Notes under the pieces: generated by a model | Told to the model about the DNA's origin: nothing | The model's input: the letters and a program-made list of their open reading frames with translations, nothing else | Database searches by the model: none | Made by a program: the position numbers and the translations under genes | Assembly: GCA_032164295.1 (NCBI GenBank) | Contig: JAJHTX010000005.1 | Location: forward strand, 2,232,001-2,296,000 | DNA from: Inonotus obliquus | Taxonomy: Eukaryota > Basidiomycota > Agaricomycetes > Hymenochaetales > Hymenochaetaceae | Length of the DNA stretch: 64,000 bases | Direction of reading: 5' to 3' | Part shown: piece after piece, positions 1-12,978 of the stretch | Layout of the letters: each line of letters starts with the position of its first letter | Position numbering within the stretch: position 1 is the first letter of the stretch

Positions 1-210
1 GGGATAGGGTGTGGATATGGTTTTTTGTTGGTTGGTTGGTTGGTTGGTGTGGATTTTTGGGATTTGTTCTTATTGTGCTTTGTCAAGTTGATGTAATTCA
101 AATTCAAAAGGAGCTCTGCTCCTCCCTGCTCATATAAGACTTAACGCGCCACTCTAAGTCTGAAATGAAATGGCCGCATTTAGCTTCTCTTGAGTTGACT
201 AATGAGGGGT

Positions 211-1255
211 TTAGTTGTCCGTCGTCTGTGTATCTGCACGCACAATCGTTGAATCATCGCGTAAGAGGGGAAAGGATGGGCTGGATGGTTTTGGATGTGG
301 ATATGGATATGGACGTATCGACATCATTAAATTGGGAGGACCTAGTGGTAAATCTGGATAAACATCGATTGACCAAGTGTGGATAGTCTTTCCGTATGTC
401 TTTTGAAGTTCTAGCATGGCTAGTTGTTCGGTGAGGACTGTAGTTGTAGTTGTTGAGATAGAGCGTGTGTGTAATGTACATGTGTACTGGCGAAGAGAAC
501 TGAGTTAAGGGTTCGTCCGTTGTAAGATAAAAAACCTTACTCACCTGCAGCTGGAACAATCCACTCTCGATCTATATAAGGAGAGTAAAGTCAACGAGAA
601 TCCAAAGAAAAAAAATGGTGATCACAAATCTCTACCTCGTACTTGTGAGAATGCCAATACTGCTTTTCATCTTGATTAGAACTTTTGCTAGTCCATGCTC
701 ACACTTGACAAGAAATTCAGAAATTGAGGTCACCTTGTCGGATACGATATACTGAATTCCGATGAGTTTAGCGTTTGGATCATCCGAGTCATAGATGACG
801 CGTTGGTGGAAGTCGGGTGAAAGATGTTTGCCTTTATCAAAGATAAGCCTGGGCCCGGGATTTCCCCAAAAATAATTGTACCAGATTGTACTTGTATCAA
901 TAACACCTGGCCACATCACATTTACCGCACTTTTGATTTTACGCAATGACGATGGAGCTATGTCCCCAATACAAATCCCCCTCGGGCCACATCGTGGGTT
1001 CCAGGGCCGTTGGTCAGTACCAGTGTCGACTGGTGCACCAAAACACTGGAAGTTCACGGACAGCAGTGGTTTGAATCAATGTATCGCGTACGATCGTGTC
1101 TAAAACCGAGCATACGAGAAAAGAGAAGTTTCATGCATGCACATAAACGTGGAATGCACATAGATGCTGGTGAGGCTGATGGGATCGAAGCTCATCCTAC
1201 CTGCACCAACGGCAACGAGGGTGCAGTGCGGTGACGGGGCGGCTTCAGATTCCAT
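211..1255 (-). CDS. OBAP/DUF1264-family protein, multi-exon
   Basis: Exons recognised on the minus strand match the oil-body-associated protein (DUF1264) family in order. An exon near 1160-1255 holds HLCAFHVY. The next, ending near 730, holds [21 protein letters not shown] 27-nt exon near 549-575 encodes IESGLFQLQ and is followed by a GTGAGT donor. The last exon (211-417) holds [10 protein letters not shown] and [10 protein letters not shown] and stops at 211. Family members are soluble proteins of about 220-250 residues; plant members associate with oil bodies, and the role in fungi is not established. The proposed ATG at 1255 (MESEAAPSP) and a very short first intron are guesses. The stretch around 900-1057 translates into residues that do not fit the family and is probably partly intron. 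The family call is fairly secure; the exon edges are not. Confidence 0.72.
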
Positions 1256-1605
1256 CTTCTAGGGAGTGGTCTGTGGAAGAAAAAGAGAGAGAGTCTAACG
1301 ACTGGAATTATTATATTCCGTAATGGAATGAAGCCTCCACCATGACGTCTGGAATTTATTCACTTTCATTCCCAAAGACTGTCGTTGACCTAAAGCTTTG
1401 TGAAATACGGCGTGATAGTGATGTTACGGTTTGGGTTAAAGGCCGTGGTCGATCATGTGTCACGAGTCACGAGTCACGTTGTAGATCACCCGTGTGACTG
1501 ACTAGCCTTACCGGTACCGAACGCGTCAAAAAACGCGTTGCCAAACGCCGACAGCATACACTCATCGTTTCCTCTTCCACTCATCATCCACCCACATCAA
1601 TTCGT
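1256..1605. promoter_or_regulatory. Divergent intergenic region between OBAP and DBP5
   Basis: About 350 bp separates the proposed starts of two divergently transcribed genes, so it should hold both promoters. It contains a short direct repeat near 1459-1477 (GTCACGAGTCACGAGTCACG) and an ACGCGTC/AACGCGT cluster near 1520-1545. The ACGCGT cores match the MCB-type element bound by fungal MBF, but no function is shown here. Confidence 0.35.
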
Positions 1606-3564
1606 AATGGAGAAAGACCCGGATGGATTCATTTCTTCAATACTTGGTATTGTTCTCATCTGCTATTATGCATAACGACTCAGCTGTGGCTAATCTAGAC
1701 GCGTGAATAGGTAAACCTACGGGAGCCGCAGGTGCCTCGGAGGCTCAGTCTCCAAAGGACGACCACCCTGGTATGGACATAAACTTCATTGTCTTGCGCC
1801 TGCGTCTAATATATAATCCAAGCTACCGATCTGATTAAATCGTCTTTCGATGTGGAGGTAAGTAGATCCATGTTGCCTCAAAAGTATCGAGTACTGATGT
1901 GTTCGAGCAAAGGTTACGCTCGCAAACCAACAAATGGATCCGAATTCCCCTTTGTTTAGTGTCAAGAGCTTCGAGGAGCTCGGATTGTACGGCACATACT
2001 CTACTACTTATGCTAGCAAGGCTGACTAGAGATAATTAGATCTCCTGAGCTCCTGAAGGGAGTTTTCGACATGGGCTTCTCGAAGCCTTCAAAAATTCAA
2101 GAGCGTGCTCTGCCACTCCTTCTTAGAGATCCGTAAGAAAGATCCGTCGCTGAAACTCGTTTCTGCGCTAATGTGTTACCCAACCGAAGTCCTCAAAATC
2201 TGATCGGTCAATCACAGTCAGGAACAGGGAAGACTGCTGCGTTCACGCTTACTATGTTGAGTAGAGTGGATTTCAACCTCCCCAAGCCACAGGTACGTAT
2301 CATCTAACCATGCTGATCCGCATGCTGATGATCAGTAGGCTCTATGCGTTGCACCAACACGAGAGTTGGCTCGCCAAATTATGGCTGTAGTGAATGCTAT
2401 GGGTAAATATACGCCGGTTAAGACCGACTATGCGATTAGAACCGAAACGCGCGTAACGGAGCCCCTCTCCGCGCATATAGTCGTAGGCACGCCAGGAACG
2501 ATGGCGGACTATTTGAAGCGACGGATCATCGACTCTACAACGGTGAAGGTGCTAGTCCTGGACGAGGCAGACAATATGCTTGATCAGGAAAATTTGAGCG
2601 AGCAGTGTCTAAAGATCAAGAAGTAAGGGTCAGATTGAAGCAGGCCTGATCATGAACTGACCCACATTCGGTAGCTTCCTGTCAAAAGAGCGACCGACGC
2701 AGATCATTCTCTTCTCCGCGACATTCCCAGACCGAGTGCGGAACTTCGCAAATAAGTTCGCAGCAAACGCGAACAAGATCGAACTAAAGAAGGAGGAACT
2801 ATCAGTGGAGGGCATCAAGCAGTTCTACATGGACTGCAAAGACGAAGAATCGAAATACGAAATTCTGGTCCAAATATACAATCTGCTTACCGTGGGACAG
2901 AGTATCATCTTCACGAAGGTCGGTAGCTCCACTGATCTGCCTTTGTTCTCAACTGACCCACATCATGAATAGCATCGCAATACGGCTGATCGCATCGCAC
3001 AACGCATGACGGCAGAAGGGCACCAGGTCGCCTCATTGCACGGGGCAAAGGATGCATCGGAGCGCGACAAGATCATTGACCGGTTCCGCGATGGCCACGA
3101 GAAGGTGTTGATCACGACGAACGTGATTGCCCGAGGAATTGACATCCTACAAGTAAACGTCGTGGTCAATTATGATCTGCCGATGATGTCGGATAAAGCG
3201 GAAAGCGCGACGTACGACTCACGGTTTGAGACACCCGATATCGAGACGTATTTGCACCGTATAGGTATAGTTTCCTTTTCCTCTCGTTTCTCGGAATGAT
3301 GCGTGCTTAAGGCACGAACTATTAGGTCGCACGGGACGATTTGGAAGGAAAGGAGTATCAATCAACTTTGTGCATAACAAGAAAAGTTGGGAAGATATGC
3401 ACATGATTGAAGAAGCGCTGGGTCGGCAGATCATCCGGGTGGACACGAGTGATGTTGATGTGATGGAGGAGGTGAGAACAAACCATTCTTCCTTTCGTGC
3501 TAACTGCTCGATATCTGATCATCGGAATTCTTCCTAGACTCTGAAGAAGGCTTTGAAGTCTTGA
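1606..3564 (+). CDS. DBP5: ATP-dependent RNA helicase DBP5 (DDX19-type), mRNA export
   Basis: This DEAD-box helicase of the DBP5/DDX19 type remodels mRNPs at the cytoplasmic face of the nuclear pore, where Gle1-InsP6 and Nup159 stimulate it. Visible motifs in order: [15 protein letters not shown] and the Q-motif region ([17 protein letters not shown]), motif I SGTGKTA, PTRELA, TPGT, DEAD (VLDEADNML), SAT (ILFSATFPD), ARGID, and HRIGRTGR, which is split by an intron after IG. The C-terminus [11 protein letters not shown] followed by TGA at 3562 is typical of the family. At least seven short GT-AG introns interrupt the gene. The 5' end is uncertain: the first plausible ATG is at 1606 (MEKDPDGF), and the N-terminal acidic part ([16 protein letters not shown], near 1720-1770) needs one or two introns that I could not fix. 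Confidence 0.94.
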
Positions 3565-3992
3565 AACAGTCTCCTGGATGCCCCCTTTACGAAATTCTTG
3601 TGGATAACACAACCTCTGTACTGCTATCCGTCTCTCAACTTCTACATACCATCACACATTACTGCCACATTGTACTAAACGCTGTATTAGAATGCTACTG
3701 TTGAGCCGAAGTACCTAGACTGTGAGTGTACCTAGTCTGAAGATAAGTAGCAAAAGTCTGCTGGTGAGCTGCCCAGGACGGCGATCAAGATCATAACAAG
3801 CACAGCATCTGCAATTCATGCATCAAAACTAGGCGACGGCGTCACCGCGTCGCGTCGTTACCTGTCGCGCCGGACCTAAGGGCGGTGTCGAGTTTTCGCT
3901 ATATAATATGTATTTTATAGCTCTGTCATCGTCTCATCTTACATCTCAAAAACCTAGCTGAACCATTCCCTGAATACAATACTGCTGTTCAG
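3565..3992. promoter_or_regulatory. DBP5 terminator and promoter of the downstream gene
   Basis: This 428-bp gap has no credible ORF. A TATA-like stretch (CTATATAATATG) starts near 3899, about 94 bp before the ATG at 3993 of the next gene, a reasonable spacing for a fungal core promoter. A GC-rich GGCGACGGCGTCACCGCGTC patch lies near 3831-3852. Confidence 0.4.
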
Positions 3993-5182
3993 ATGGCTTT
4001 TCAAGGTCAACCTCAAGGAGGAGAACTTGTAACCGGTGAACAGTATCGTTATGTGTTGACGAATTTTGTACGTTATTCGCCACGTTTCTTTTTTTTCTTT
4101 TTCTTCTACCTCGGAGTTGTTCTGATTGTTGAACAATATAGCGAATAGCCCATGAGAAAGTCGAGCAACAGCGGGTGCAACTGCAAGAGCAGGAAAAACA
4201 GGTCGCGGAATTACAGGCGCGAATACATGCTCTTGAAGGTCAAGAAGATCATACACAGAAGCATAGGATAAATAACCAAGGAGGGACTTCTGTTGATGAT
4301 TGGTCTATCAAGGTCCGTCATCGTTCTATCCCTCGTATGCGTTGGATACTGACATGGGCTTTTTCTTCTTTATGTATTCAGAACACAGCGTCCAAACTCG
4401 AAAAACTAATCAACCGATGGGCAGCAGACGTCATACGTGCACCTCCAATCCCTCTCAACAATATACGAGACATCGTTCTGGATGATATCCTAGGAAGTCA
4501 CGATCCCAACGCACTCGAAGCTACACCAATGCTAGTTCAAAATCTTCTACGGCACGCAATGGCAGAAACGATTTCAGAAGCAGTCATCAATTGTCTTATC
4601 GTTACAAACTCAGCCGAAGCGAACGTTCAACTAACTCGTATACACGAACATTTATTCGCCCGAGATCCGACGGTAGCTTCGGTCTGGAGACGTCAAACGT
4701 TCAGTGCTGCTGTGGAAGCATGTTCACCTTCGATGTCGGCACAATTATTCGCGGAGACCATGCCAGCGTTAACGGATTTATTCACATCGAAAGAAACAAA
4801 CGAACTCTCCCCAGCTGTCTCCGCACTCCTCGAACAAGCCGTAAACTTCTCCCGTATGCTTCACAGCGCCGGAGCAGGTTCCTTCGGTTCCGACACCTTC
4901 TACCGCGGGTTCGTACCCGAACTCGGAAGTGTATTGTACCCTCGACAAGTCGAACTCATCAAACGCTGTATGAAAAGCGAAAGTGGGTTGACAGATCATG
5001 TAGGGGCTACCGTGTTTCCTGGGTTAGTGAAAGTTAGCAAGGGGCTTGCTGGTGCTGATGGGAAAACGGAGATGATCCAGACAGTTGTTAGACGCGCGCA
5101 AGTTATTTGTGCTTGTGCGTTGGAACCTAGACCGGCGAGCAAGTCAGGAACTCCTTCGGAAGTCAGTGCAGATAGTTTTTAG
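3993..5182 (+). CDS. Unrecognised conserved-looking protein with N-terminal coiled coil
   Basis: Three exons joined by two canonical introns (near 4068-4140 and 4313-4380) give about 350 residues beginning MAFQGQPQGGELVTG and ending SEVSADSF. After a short N-terminus, residues about 26-70 form a heptad-rich coiled coil (EQQRVQLQEQEKQVAEL...). The rest is an alpha-helical domain with amphipathic helices such as LEKLINRWAADVIRAPPIP and ECLIV-like hydrophobic stretches. No catalytic motif, signal peptide or membrane segment is visible. I do not recognise the family; helical content and a coiled coil suggest an adaptor or scaffold. It converges on MIC60, whose stop lies 180 bp away. Confidence 0.75.
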
Positions 5183-5361
5183 ACTCAGGGCGACAGGATT
5201 GTCTATTTATACCGATGTGCCTCATATATCTCACTGTTTTGGACCGCGTTTCTTGTCTTTTGTGGTGATCTATACTGTGAAGTGTTGTTTATTAGGTAGG
5301 GACATTACACTACACGAAGTGAAGCTAATGTGGTTTGCGCTTGCACGACCTGGGTGAAAAT

Positions 5362-7548
5362 TCAGCGTAGGAGCGTGATAGAATCTACAACCACACGTAC
5401 TTCTAATGCTTGGAGAACCTCTAATCTTTTGCGCGCAGCATCAAGCCAGTCACTAAGCAACACCCTCGGAGCTCCCTTGAGCTGGTTCAGCTCACGAGCA
5501 GCCATGTCCAAATCCTTTTCGTTCAGGTAATATTCCGCTCGAGCAAGTACGCTTAACACATCATTACCCTCCACAAGTCCATATCTAGCAAAGCGGAAGC
5601 CCGAAAGCAGGTAGGAGGCGAAGTATGATAGAACACCTGCGTCGAACTCCGGGACGAGCGCTACGTGTCGGATTTGCGGAGCGACGCTGGTCGTGAACCA
5701 TGTTGTAAGATCGCCTAATGGTTCAACGCCAACGTCTGGTACATCCGTTTGCTCGAGAGAGTCAAGCACCGACCGAGTCAACCCACCCTCCTTCGCTCCC
5801 GAGGAATATCGGAGCGCGCGCAGTTCATCCCGGAAAGGTCGGCGTACAGGCGCTTCGGCAGAGGCGGCAGCAAGCGCGCGTAACGCAGCCCAAGTGGCGT
5901 GTAAACGGATATTCTCGTCAAGGTACTCTGCATTGTCAAGCGTGATCCGTTCGAGTTGCTTGAGATTCGTAGCAAGTTCATCAAGCTTCCCCAGACGCCC
6001 AACGCGTTCCTGCTCTACTTGAGTTTTGATTTGGCGAATCCAACGGCGCTGAAGCTCAATGCCTTGTGCGATGACTTCCGCCTTGAGCCTAAAACAAATA
6101 AATTAAAATCTGGGTCACTTTGCAAGTAGATTTAATTACCTCTCGTTAATAATCTCGCTCTGCGTGCGCAGCTCATTCTCCAACTTCTCGCGGTACGCCC
6201 GAGTCAGTTTTCTCCGCTCCTCTTCAAAGAACTGCTTGAACTCGAGCTCCTGCTCGTCCAACTTATCCTGGGAATTCATCTCCAGTTCAAGCAACTTCAG
6301 AGTATACTCGCGAGCTTGTTCATCCATCTGAGTCTCAAGTTTCACGCGCTCCTCGGAACGGGATTGCTCGATACGTGCAGCAAGCTCCTGTAAATCCGTC
6401 TTGGCGGTATCCAGAATAGATTTTGCGGACTTTGCAGCAGCGGGATTTTCCTTGACGAAATTAGCCAATGAGTCAATTGTGGACGCGAGTTCCGAAATGA
6501 CAGGCTCGGAAGCACCAATAGCTGCGATGGCCGGCGCGATGAGGGGAAGGATGTCCTCCTTCTTTGACTCATCTGAAGACTTGGAAGGCGCGGGAGTAGG
6601 TGCTAGAGGTTTTGGACGTTTGAATCCTGGAGGCGGCTCGAATCCAACCGGAAGATCGAGCGGGTACACGTCCTCGCCGTTATTCGAGGTGGAAGAATCT
6701 TTTGGATGAACTCGAGTCTTCTGCGCGTCTTTCGGTGGTAGCCCAGACAGGGATCGATGGTTTTCAACGGACTTGCCGGTCAAGGCGGCTTCCACCTGAA
6801 GGACAAGCTCTTCCACGCCTTCGGAGAACGTAGCAGGACGCTCGATCGCTTCCCTCGCCTTTTCTTCGACGGAAGCAACAGCTTTCGACACACTTTGCGT
6901 GGCTTTAGCTACGCTCTTCTCCGTCTTCGTTTTCAACTCTCCGACGACTTCACGAGTGCGCTCCTTCGTCTCTCTAACCTTCTCCCGAGCGCTTTCCACT
7001 CTTTCCGCTGTTGATTTTTTAGCAGCAGCAACTTTCTCTGACACAGCTGTCTTAGCTTGCTCCACTTTCTCAGCGGCAGGAGGTCCACTCCCTGCGCTCT
7101 TGGAAATGCGGTTAAAGACGTCTTGCACGGTCTTGAGGAAGTCCAAGCGCAGCTTGTCATCCAGACCCTGCTCCTCTACTAAGGCCATGATTTTCTCCCC
7201 AAACGGCACGTTCTCAGTGAAGATGACATTGTAACGCTCGTTGTTCGCCGCGATGACAGGACTGGCTGCATAGAATAATACCAAGAATCCCGTAGAGTAA
7301 AGAGTGACCGTCCGAAAGAAGCCGCGCTTCTTGGGCTTTGGCACTGGAGTAGACGAGTTCGTCGTCGCGTTTGCTACCCTTGAGGATTTTGAGAAGGACT
7401 ACATGATTCAACGTCATTTCAGCGTTCAAACGCACACGATGAGTGACGGGAATGAAACGCTTACACGAATGCTACGCGGCTGCTTTACTCTGTGCAGGAC
7501 GACAGGATGGCGAATTCCGCGCCTGGATAGAGGCAGCGCGCGGTACAT
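5362..7548 (-). CDS. MIC60: MICOS complex subunit MIC60 (mitofilin)
   Basis: MIC60 is the inner-membrane organiser of mitochondrial crista junctions. The ATG at 7548 was chosen because it opens an Arg/Ser-rich presequence (MYRALPLSRRGIRHPVVLHR...RSIR); a GTAAGC...TAG intron then joins SFSKSSRVANATTNSS in frame to PVPKPKKRGFFRTVTLYSTG. One transmembrane helix follows (TVTLYSTGFLVLFYAASPVIA), then a long Ala/Lys/Glu-rich coiled-coil segment with intermembrane-space features, a Pro-rich linker, more coiled coil (EQELEFKQFFEEERRKL), and the conserved C-terminal mitofilin domain (DVGVEPLGDLTTWFT, GDVL-like VEGNDVLSVLARAEYYL). A further intron near 6090-6138 interrupts the coiled coil. Total is about 670 residues, usual for fungal MIC60. 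The stop is at 5362. Confidence 0.92.
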
Positions 7549-7786
7549 TTGTCGCTAGAGCAAGGAGCTCAGGACGGCGCGACGAGTGAATTTCTAGCGG
7601 AATGACGGACGACAACGACGTTGAGCTCACAGCGGATCCGGGATCACCCATTTGGCAAATATATTCCACACTATATTTATTTATGGAGAATTATGCTACA
7701 TTTCCTATGCGACATTACAAAACTGCATGGCTGGTATATACGAATGAAATGCATGAAATCTGAGTGAGTGAAATTCTTATCCTCTA

Positions 7787-9364
7787 TTATGCGTCAAGTC
7801 CTAGCACTTTGTTGACCGCCTTTTCTTCTAGCTGCTTTGCGCGATGTCTCCCTTCATTAAGCCTTTGCACACCACTTCTAATCGCGCGTGCATGAACCTC
7901 GATAGGGATCTCGTCTCCTGCAAGCTCCGGGGTGGAAGCACGCTCTCTGAGTTCTTCCATGTTTGCCGACAGGTCTTGCAAAGCCTGGGTCACCGATTAA
8001 GATCGTAATAGGAATTATCATTCTGGAAGATAAAAACGTTACCTGTAAGGCGGCAACTACTCGAGCTAGAGCTTGGGCGCGATAACCACCGAGTTCTTCC
8101 AGTAGATGCAAATTGCTTGAAAATCGGACAACTTTAGCCCGGTTCCCTCCAAGACGCGTCCATAGCGCAGCAAGCAGCTCGGCATTCTCCACGGAGAGAG
8201 TACTATCCTCTCTGGCGACGATGCTATGGATAGTTCCAAGCTGCTCCTCAAGCTTATTTAATGAGTGCAAGGAAGCCTCGGCGGAAAGTATGAGACGTTC
8301 CAGTGATGCCGAGAGTACAGATAACGATTGGGAAAAGGTAGAAGCAAGAAGGTCCTTGCCAGACTCGTTGGAGCCAAAGGGCCAGATATACTTCATAAGC
8401 GCCGATTGCTCAGCTTCTTGTCCTTCAATAGTCTGCAACGCGAAGTCACTGATTGCCAAAATGCTATCACAAGTGTTAGCGAACCGCGGAGCAACAAAAG
8501 GGCAAAATCCTTACTTATCCACAGAGCCACTGATCTTTGCACTCAGTTTCTGAAGGCCTCGGGCGGTTTCGCGAGCATCGTCCGAGAAAGAAACCAAGGC
8601 TTCTGCAAGATAATCTCTACTCTTCAAGTCACTCAGTTTCACAACAGTAACTAGATCATGGGTTGCCATTTCTGCCTTCTTTATGTCGAGTGCAAGGCTC
8701 GTGCTTCCGACTGTCTCGTCTAGTAGTTGCTCAAACGTCTTGCTCTGAATCTCGACCAGCTTCGGGTATTCTGCACTAGATAGAACCTGATATCAGTACG
8801 AATTTTCTCACTAATTGCAACAGGCACTAACTGCTTCGGCTCCCTCGAATCCTCTGTCCGATACTGTTGCCATTTGCACAACTGCGAGCCGGAAATGCCG
8901 GGAAAATAGCAGATGGGCGAGATCACAGAACGGATGGAGGCGGACAATGCGTTGACGATGAGCGCAAGAGCGTATATGAGAAGAAACACGGATAAGAATC
9001 GTTTGATGAGGGTGAAGAAGCTCGTTACGACGTCGAATACATAAGATGCGGTCGACCGGGTTCCTAGTGTGATTGCGGAATGGATCTCGTCCTTCGTCAC
9101 TAGAGGTGGAGGTGTCCCGGTCAATTTCTCTGCTTTCTGGCGTGAGGCGGGTTTTCGTGGACTAGCTCCGCTCGAAGCTACGAATACGGTTCTAGTTGTC
9201 GCTCTCGGCGCGACACGACGTCGTTTCGGGGTGTTGGTATTCAACTTTGTGGTTCCTTGCGCGCTTCTTAGGCTCTCGGAAGAGCCGACACGACGCGTCA
9301 CTGCGTCCCCACGACGTTCGTTTGGCAAGTCTTCCCAATCGCGGTCATCCACCTCCGTGATCAT
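7787..9364 (-). CDS. Membrane-anchored coiled-coil protein, unrecognised
   Basis: About 430 residues from at least four exons. It begins MITEVDDRDWEDLPNERRGD and has a basic, Arg-rich N-terminal region of about 100 residues (NTPKRRRVAPRATTRTV). One or two hydrophobic segments follow at about 115-150 (FFTLIKRFLSVFLLIYALAL), then a long helical region rich in Leu/Ala/Ser heptads. The C-terminus ELRERASTPELAGDEIP...KVLGLDA ends at 7787. The layout (basic nucleoplasm/cytosol-like head, one membrane span, long coiled coil) resembles nuclear-envelope or ER proteins such as Kar5/Brr6-neighbourhood or SUN-partner types, but I see no diagnostic motif and give no name. It is transcribed in the same direction as MIC60 and lies 239 bp upstream of it. 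Introns lie near 7990-8042, 8460-8513 and 8780-8830. Confidence 0.7.
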
Positions 9365-9711
9365 GTTCCTAGGTTCCCGCTTGTTCGTTGTGACCTGGTC
9401 GGGGCTTGCAGTAAATTAGGACTACAGCACAGTATTTCTTAGATAGAGGAGACCTACCGAGGGTTCTTGTGTAGTACCATGATTGTGAAGTGATGCAACG
9501 TTGTCGAGTCGTGAAATGCGTGAAGGACATGCGGTTGGGCTCATTGAAGTGCCGCACGGGTGTGGTTCTTTACTGATCATGATCGACGTCAACGCGCCGA
9601 ATAGTCATGTGATATTCTCTTACATAAGCACGCGCATACGCGTCTCCTTCAACTTACGCGTTCACTGCACTTCCCTAGTTTCTATTTCTTTCCTCGTTCC
9701 TTCACCCTATC

Positions 9712-12700
9712 ATGCCGGATACTTCACTTCCAGTCGCGCCAGTTCCTGCAAACGATCCAAAGAAAAAGAAGGAGGAGGAGAAGGATGCGAAGCTCGACGG
9801 TACGGATAAGAAGGACGCGTCGAAGGGAAAAGAGGGTGAGGGAGAAGAATTGGTATGGAAATTGTTATTTCTTGTGTCTTTCTAACTAACATGAGATCTT
9901 AGTCAGAAGAGGATCTTCAGCTACGAAATGAGCTTGAAATGCTTGTTGAGAGACTGAAGGTATGAACAGTACTTGTCCAGTCGCGTTTAGGAGCTCATTG
10001 TATACTCAGGAACCAGATACTACCCTTTATCGACCGGCCTTGGAAACACTACGAACACTCATCAGAACCTCGACATCCTCAATGACCTCGGTACCAAAAC
10101 CTCTCAAGTTCCTCCGTCCCCATTATCGCGACCTCCAGGCGCTGCTCGAGACGTGGTCACCGTCGGAAGACAAGAGTCTTTTCGCGGACATATTGTCCGT
10201 CCTCGCTATGACATACTCAGACACCGAGCCTCGAGGTACTCTAAAATACCGCCTTCTTGCTTCTTCCATGTCCTCGCAACCGTCCGAGCCAGGCTCATGG
10301 GGACACGAGTATATTCGCCACCTGGCTGCCGAGCTGGGTTCAGAATATACGCTCAGAGCGGAGAAGGAAGAGGACCAGGCGGACAAAGAAGAGGATCAAA
10401 CGGACAAAGACGAGAGTGTCGGCGAGCTCCGGTCGCTTGGGGTAGAGTGCGCGAAGTTCTTATTACTACATAATGCCGAGCCAGATGCCGTAGACTTGCT
10501 TGAGGAATTGGAAATTGCGGATAGTCTAATAGGCCTTGTGGATGACAACAACTATGCGCGTGTGTGTCAGTATATGCTGAGGTATGTCCTGAGCGGCGTT
10601 CCACATATTCAATTTGACTGACGAACTGTGGCAACATTAGCTGTGTCGCATACTTGGCACCTCCAGACGACCAAGACTTCCTCCGGACTGTACACGAGCT
10701 CTACATACAACGAAGTAGATTCCCTGAAGCTTTGGCCGTCGCGTTGCGACTTTGGGATCAGGAGCTTATTTATCAGGACTATCAAAATGCTGGAAATCCG
10801 TGAGTTGCCTGACGACATAAACCCTCCTCCTCGCGAATGAATATTTAATCCTTTCCTAGGGTAATGAAGCGCCAACTAGCGTTTCTCCTTGCCCGCGCTC
10901 AAGTTCCATTGGATTGGGTGCAATCCGAGGACGAAGAGGATCCAGAGGAGGACCTCTTAGAATGCTTGAGTAACGCTCACCTTTCCGAACACTTCAAAGA
11001 GTTCGGGAAAGAACTTGGGGCGTTAGAGCCGAAGAGCTTGGAAGACATCTACAAATCGCATCTAGAGAATCAGCGTAAGTTCTATCGAGGTCAGAACCCC
11101 GCTATTCAGGCTTACTCGTGATTTAGGTACTGCTGGACCGAATATCGATTCTGCCCGAGCAAATCTGGCAGGGTCTTTCGTGAACGCGTTTGTTAATGCC
11201 GGGTTCTGCAATGACAAACTCATGGTGGACGCACCAGAAGGCGACAGCTGGATATATAAGAACAAGGACCACGGTAGGTTGTTTTAAACGGCATTTGCCT
11301 TTCCCCCCCGTATTAATGTTGCGCTTATAGGCATGATGAGCGCTGCAGCTTCCCTGGGCTTAAGTTTACTGTGGGACACGGACATAGGATTAAGTCATAT
11401 TGACCGTCATACTTATTCGTCTGAGGAATATATCAAAGTACGTCTTGAGTTGCGCATGGTTGCGCATGTTGACAAGTTGCTTCTAGGCTGGTGCCTTCCT
11501 TGCGACTGGCATCCTAAACTGTGGTGTACGCACCGAAGCGGATGCTGCAATGGCTCTTCTTAGCGAGCACGTGGAAAGCAAGTCTGTTCCCCTAAAAACC
11601 GGTGCCATTGTAGGGTTAGGACTCGCGTATGTCGGTTCACAACGAGAAGAACTCTCTGGGTTACTCTTGCCGATTGTCGCGGACGAAGAGAATTCGATGG
11701 AGATTGCGTCGTTAACTGCTCTCGCACTCGGATTCATCTTTGTCGGGAGTTGTAATGGTGAAATCGCAGCCACTATTCTTCAAGCTCTCATGGAACGAGA
11801 AGAAGCCGCTTTGGATGAGAAATGGGCGAGATTTATGGCTTTGGGTCTTGCGCTTCTGTATCTCGGCCAACAAGAAGCTTCTGATGCAACGCTTGAGACG
11901 CTCAAAGCGATTGAGCACCACGTCTCTAAGCAGGCGCAGATTCTCGTTGAGATCTGTTCATGGGCTGGATCGACGAACGTGTTGAAGGTACAGGCGATGA
12001 TGCATCACTGCGCTGAACACATTAAGAAGGAAGGGGGCACGGAGGATGACACCTATCAAGGTTTCGCGACTATTGGTGTTGCGCTGATTGCGATGGGTGA
12101 GGATGTCGGTGCTGAGATGGCAATCCGACAGTTCAATCACTTGGTAAGCTTTCAACCATACATCCCCAGGATATCTGAATGACTAATGGTGTATTGGATA
12201 GATGCACTATGGTGATCCTATCATCCGCAAAACAGTACCACTCGCTTTAGGTCTTATCAGCGCCTCAAACCCCCAACTCCCCATCCTTGATACACTCTCC
12301 AAATACAGTCACGACAACGATCTCGCCGTCGCTCTCAACGCAATCTTCGCTATGGGACTTGTCGGTGCCGGTACAAATAACGCTCGTCTAGCACAAATGC
12401 TAAGACAACTCGCGAGTTATTATTATAAGGAGCCTGATTGCTTGTTTATGGTTCGCGTGGCTCAGGGATTAGTACATATGGGTAAAGGGACCTTAACGGT
12501 TAACCCGTACTTTTGTGATCGGGCTATTATGAGTCGGCCTGCTGTTGCGGGTCTCTTGACTGTCCTCACAGCGTTCATTGACGCCAAATCCTGTACGTTC
12601 AAGTTTTATATTTCTTCCATCTCGACTGACTGATAACCACGATTTTCATCCCAACCAGTTATCCTAGACAAATACCACTGGATGCTTTACTTCCTCGTAA

Positions 12701-12978
12701 CATCCATGTACCCACGTTTCCTCATCACGCTAGACGAAAATCTTAAATCTCAGCCCGTAACAGTCCGAGTAGGTCAAGCTGTTGACGTCGTAGGACAAGC
12801 AGGTAAACCACGTACGATTTCGGGGTTCCAAACACATCAGACACCTGTAAGATTGGGTACGAGAGAGAGGGCGGAGTTGGCTACGGAGGAGTTTATTCCG
12901 TATGCTGCTGTCCTTGAAGGGTTTGTGATTTTGACGAAGAATCCCGGGTGGGAGAAGGAGGATAAGATGGAGTTGTAG
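9712..12978 (+). CDS. RPN1: 26S proteasome regulatory subunit RPN1 (PSMD2)
   Basis: RPN1 is the largest base subunit with RPN2; it docks ubiquitin receptors, ubiquitin-like shuttles and Ubp6. The ATG at 9712 opens a Lys/Asp/Glu-rich N-terminus ([10 protein letters not shown]) usual for the family. Downstream are the helical N-domain, then proteasome/cyclosome repeats recognisable as GxxLGLGLAY-type helices ([85 protein letters not shown]). The C-terminal beta-rich domain ends in [21 protein letters not shown]. At least nine introns interrupt the gene, and the 5' half is cut into small exons. Total is close to the usual 900-980 residues. Confidence 0.96.
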
